From an uncultured Collinsella sp. (GTDB taxonomy: Bacteria; Actinomycetota; Coriobacteriia; Coriobacteriales; Coriobacteriaceae): 5,580 bases of DNA. The translations under genes and the position numbers were made by a program. The stretch's first letter is position 1; each line of letters begins with the position of its first letter. Below the pieces are notes generated by a model. The model was not told the DNA's origin and searched no databases. It saw nothing but the letters and a program-made list of their open reading frames with translations. This document shows positions 4,827 to 5,580 of this stretch, one piece after another. The DNA lies in assembly GCA_900550185.1 (NCBI GenBank), contig URRN01000138.1, positions 1 to 5,580 on the forward strand, read 5' to 3'.

Positions 4827-5580
4827 ATGACCACACCTGCGTCTAAGCTGCTTCAACCCATTACGGTTGGCCCCCTTGAGCTCAAGAACCGCATTATGTT
4901 CCCGCCGCTTACCACCGGCTACGAGGAGCGCGACGGCTCCATCGGTGAGCGCAGCCTGGCTTTTTACGAGCGCCTGGCCCGTGGCGGCGTGAGCTACATC
5001 GTCATCGGCGACGTTGCTCCCGTCATGACCGCAAGCCCCACGCCCAAGCTGGCGACCGACGCTCAGATCCCCACGTTTAAGGCGCTGGCCGACGCCGTCC
5101 ACAAGCACGGCGCCAAGATCGCCCTGCAGCTGTTCCACCCCGAGTACGACGTCCCCGGCGTCGGCCGCATGGTCATGGGTTCCATGGCCGCTGCGAAAGC
5201 TGCGCAGGAGGCCAAGGCCGCCGGCGACGAGGAGACCTTTGCCGCCAAGATGGCCGAGTCCAACGAGATTCGCAATCAGGCCTACGCCAAGCTGCACCAC
5301 GACATGCAGCACTTTGTGAACGAGGCGAGCGTGGAGCAGCTCACCCAGATCAAGGAGGCCATCGCTGCCTCGGCCGCCCGCGCGCAGCAGGCTGACATCG
5401 ACGCCATCGAGGTCCACGGCGACCGTCTGGTGGGTTCGCTGTGCTCCGCGATCCTCAACCAGCGCACGGACGAGTACGGTGGCTCGTTCGAGAACCGCGT
5501 CCGCTACGCGCTCGAGGTCGTCGCCGCCATTAAGGAAGCCGCGCCGCAGCTGATGGTGGAGTACAAGCTCCCCGTGATCA
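4827..5580 (+). CDS. Old Yellow Enzyme family NADH:flavin oxidoreductase, 3'-partial
   Basis: FMN-dependent TIM-barrel reductase of the OYE / 2,4-dienoyl-CoA reductase family, acting on activated C=C bonds of an unknown substrate. Visible features are the N-terminal LLQPITVGPLELKNRIMFPPL (about 8-28), the strand ALQLFH (Gln101, His104) matching the QLxH motif, AIEVHG at about 194-198 and RTDEYGGSFENR (213-224), a family hallmark. AGGA lies 6 nt before the chosen ATG; an in-frame ATG two codons earlier touches the Shine-Dalgarno and is unlikely. Two oddities: an Ala/Glu-rich, probably helical segment at about 118-167 before the usual helix, and HGDR where many members have HGAH. The window ends after 251 codons, so it cannot be seen whether the C-terminal 4Fe-4S and FAD/NAD domains of the long form follow. 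Family confidence is high; the substrate is unknown. Confidence 0.9.
   Translation, partial: MTTPASKLLQPITVGPLELKNRIMFPPLTTGYEERDGSIGERSLAFYERLARGGVSYIVIGDVAPVMTASPTPKLATDAQIPTFKALADAVHKHGAKIALQLFHPEYDVPGVGRMVMGSMAAAKAAQEAKAAGDEETFAAKMAESNEIRNQAYAKLHHDMQHFVNEASVEQLTQIKEAIAASAARAQQADIDAIEVHGDRLVGSLCSAILNQRTDEYGGSFENRVRYALEVVAAIKEAAPQLMVEYKLPVI

Noticed and set aside
4728..5417. Minus-strand open frame (229 codons)
   Set aside because: Antisense to the oxidoreductase gene; Gly/Leu/Val-rich translation without motifs.

Overview
The window looks like chromosome of a high-GC, gut-type member of the Coriobacteriia (Actinomycetota), most likely a Collinsella or close relative. This is inferred from the strongly GC-ending codons, the fused folP-folK gene, the gene repertoire and the initiator tRNA. 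It was not checked against any database.

Layout. (1) 1-1777, plus strand: the 3' part of a fused folate gene (dihydropteroate synthase + HPPK, folP-folK), followed with no gap (TAGATG) by a protein with the outline of a biotin protein ligase but without its catalytic motifs. (2) 1778-3330: an accessory cassette. A complete AAA ATPase/DUF4143 gene, visibly richer in A+T than its neighbours, sits among three copies of a 41-bp palindrome: two upstream and one directly after its stop codon. (3) 3331-4104, minus strand: coaX, type III pantothenate kinase, with a clear Shine-Dalgarno and a likely promoter. (4) 4242-4417: an initiator tRNA(fMet) gene with a well-formed sigma-70-type promoter and an intrinsic terminator, so a self-contained unit. 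(5) 4418-4826: about 400 bp without genes, half of it a cluster of three related long hairpins of a second family. (6) 4827-end, plus strand: the first 251 codons of an Old Yellow Enzyme family NADH:flavin oxidoreductase that runs off the window.

How the parts fit. The housekeeping content is cofactor metabolism (folate, CoA, possibly a relic of biotin transfer) plus translation initiation. Formyl groups for fMet-tRNA come from folate, but nothing here shows co-regulation. birA and coaX are neighbours or fusions in many bacteria, so the birA-like gene and coaX may be an old pair now separated by the ATPase cassette.

The most unusual content is the ATPase bracketed by palindromes, the second hairpin cluster, and the catalytically degenerate biotin-ligase-like protein. 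I did not see a complete, clearly new multi-gene system. The palindrome/ATPase cassette is the best candidate for something not yet described.
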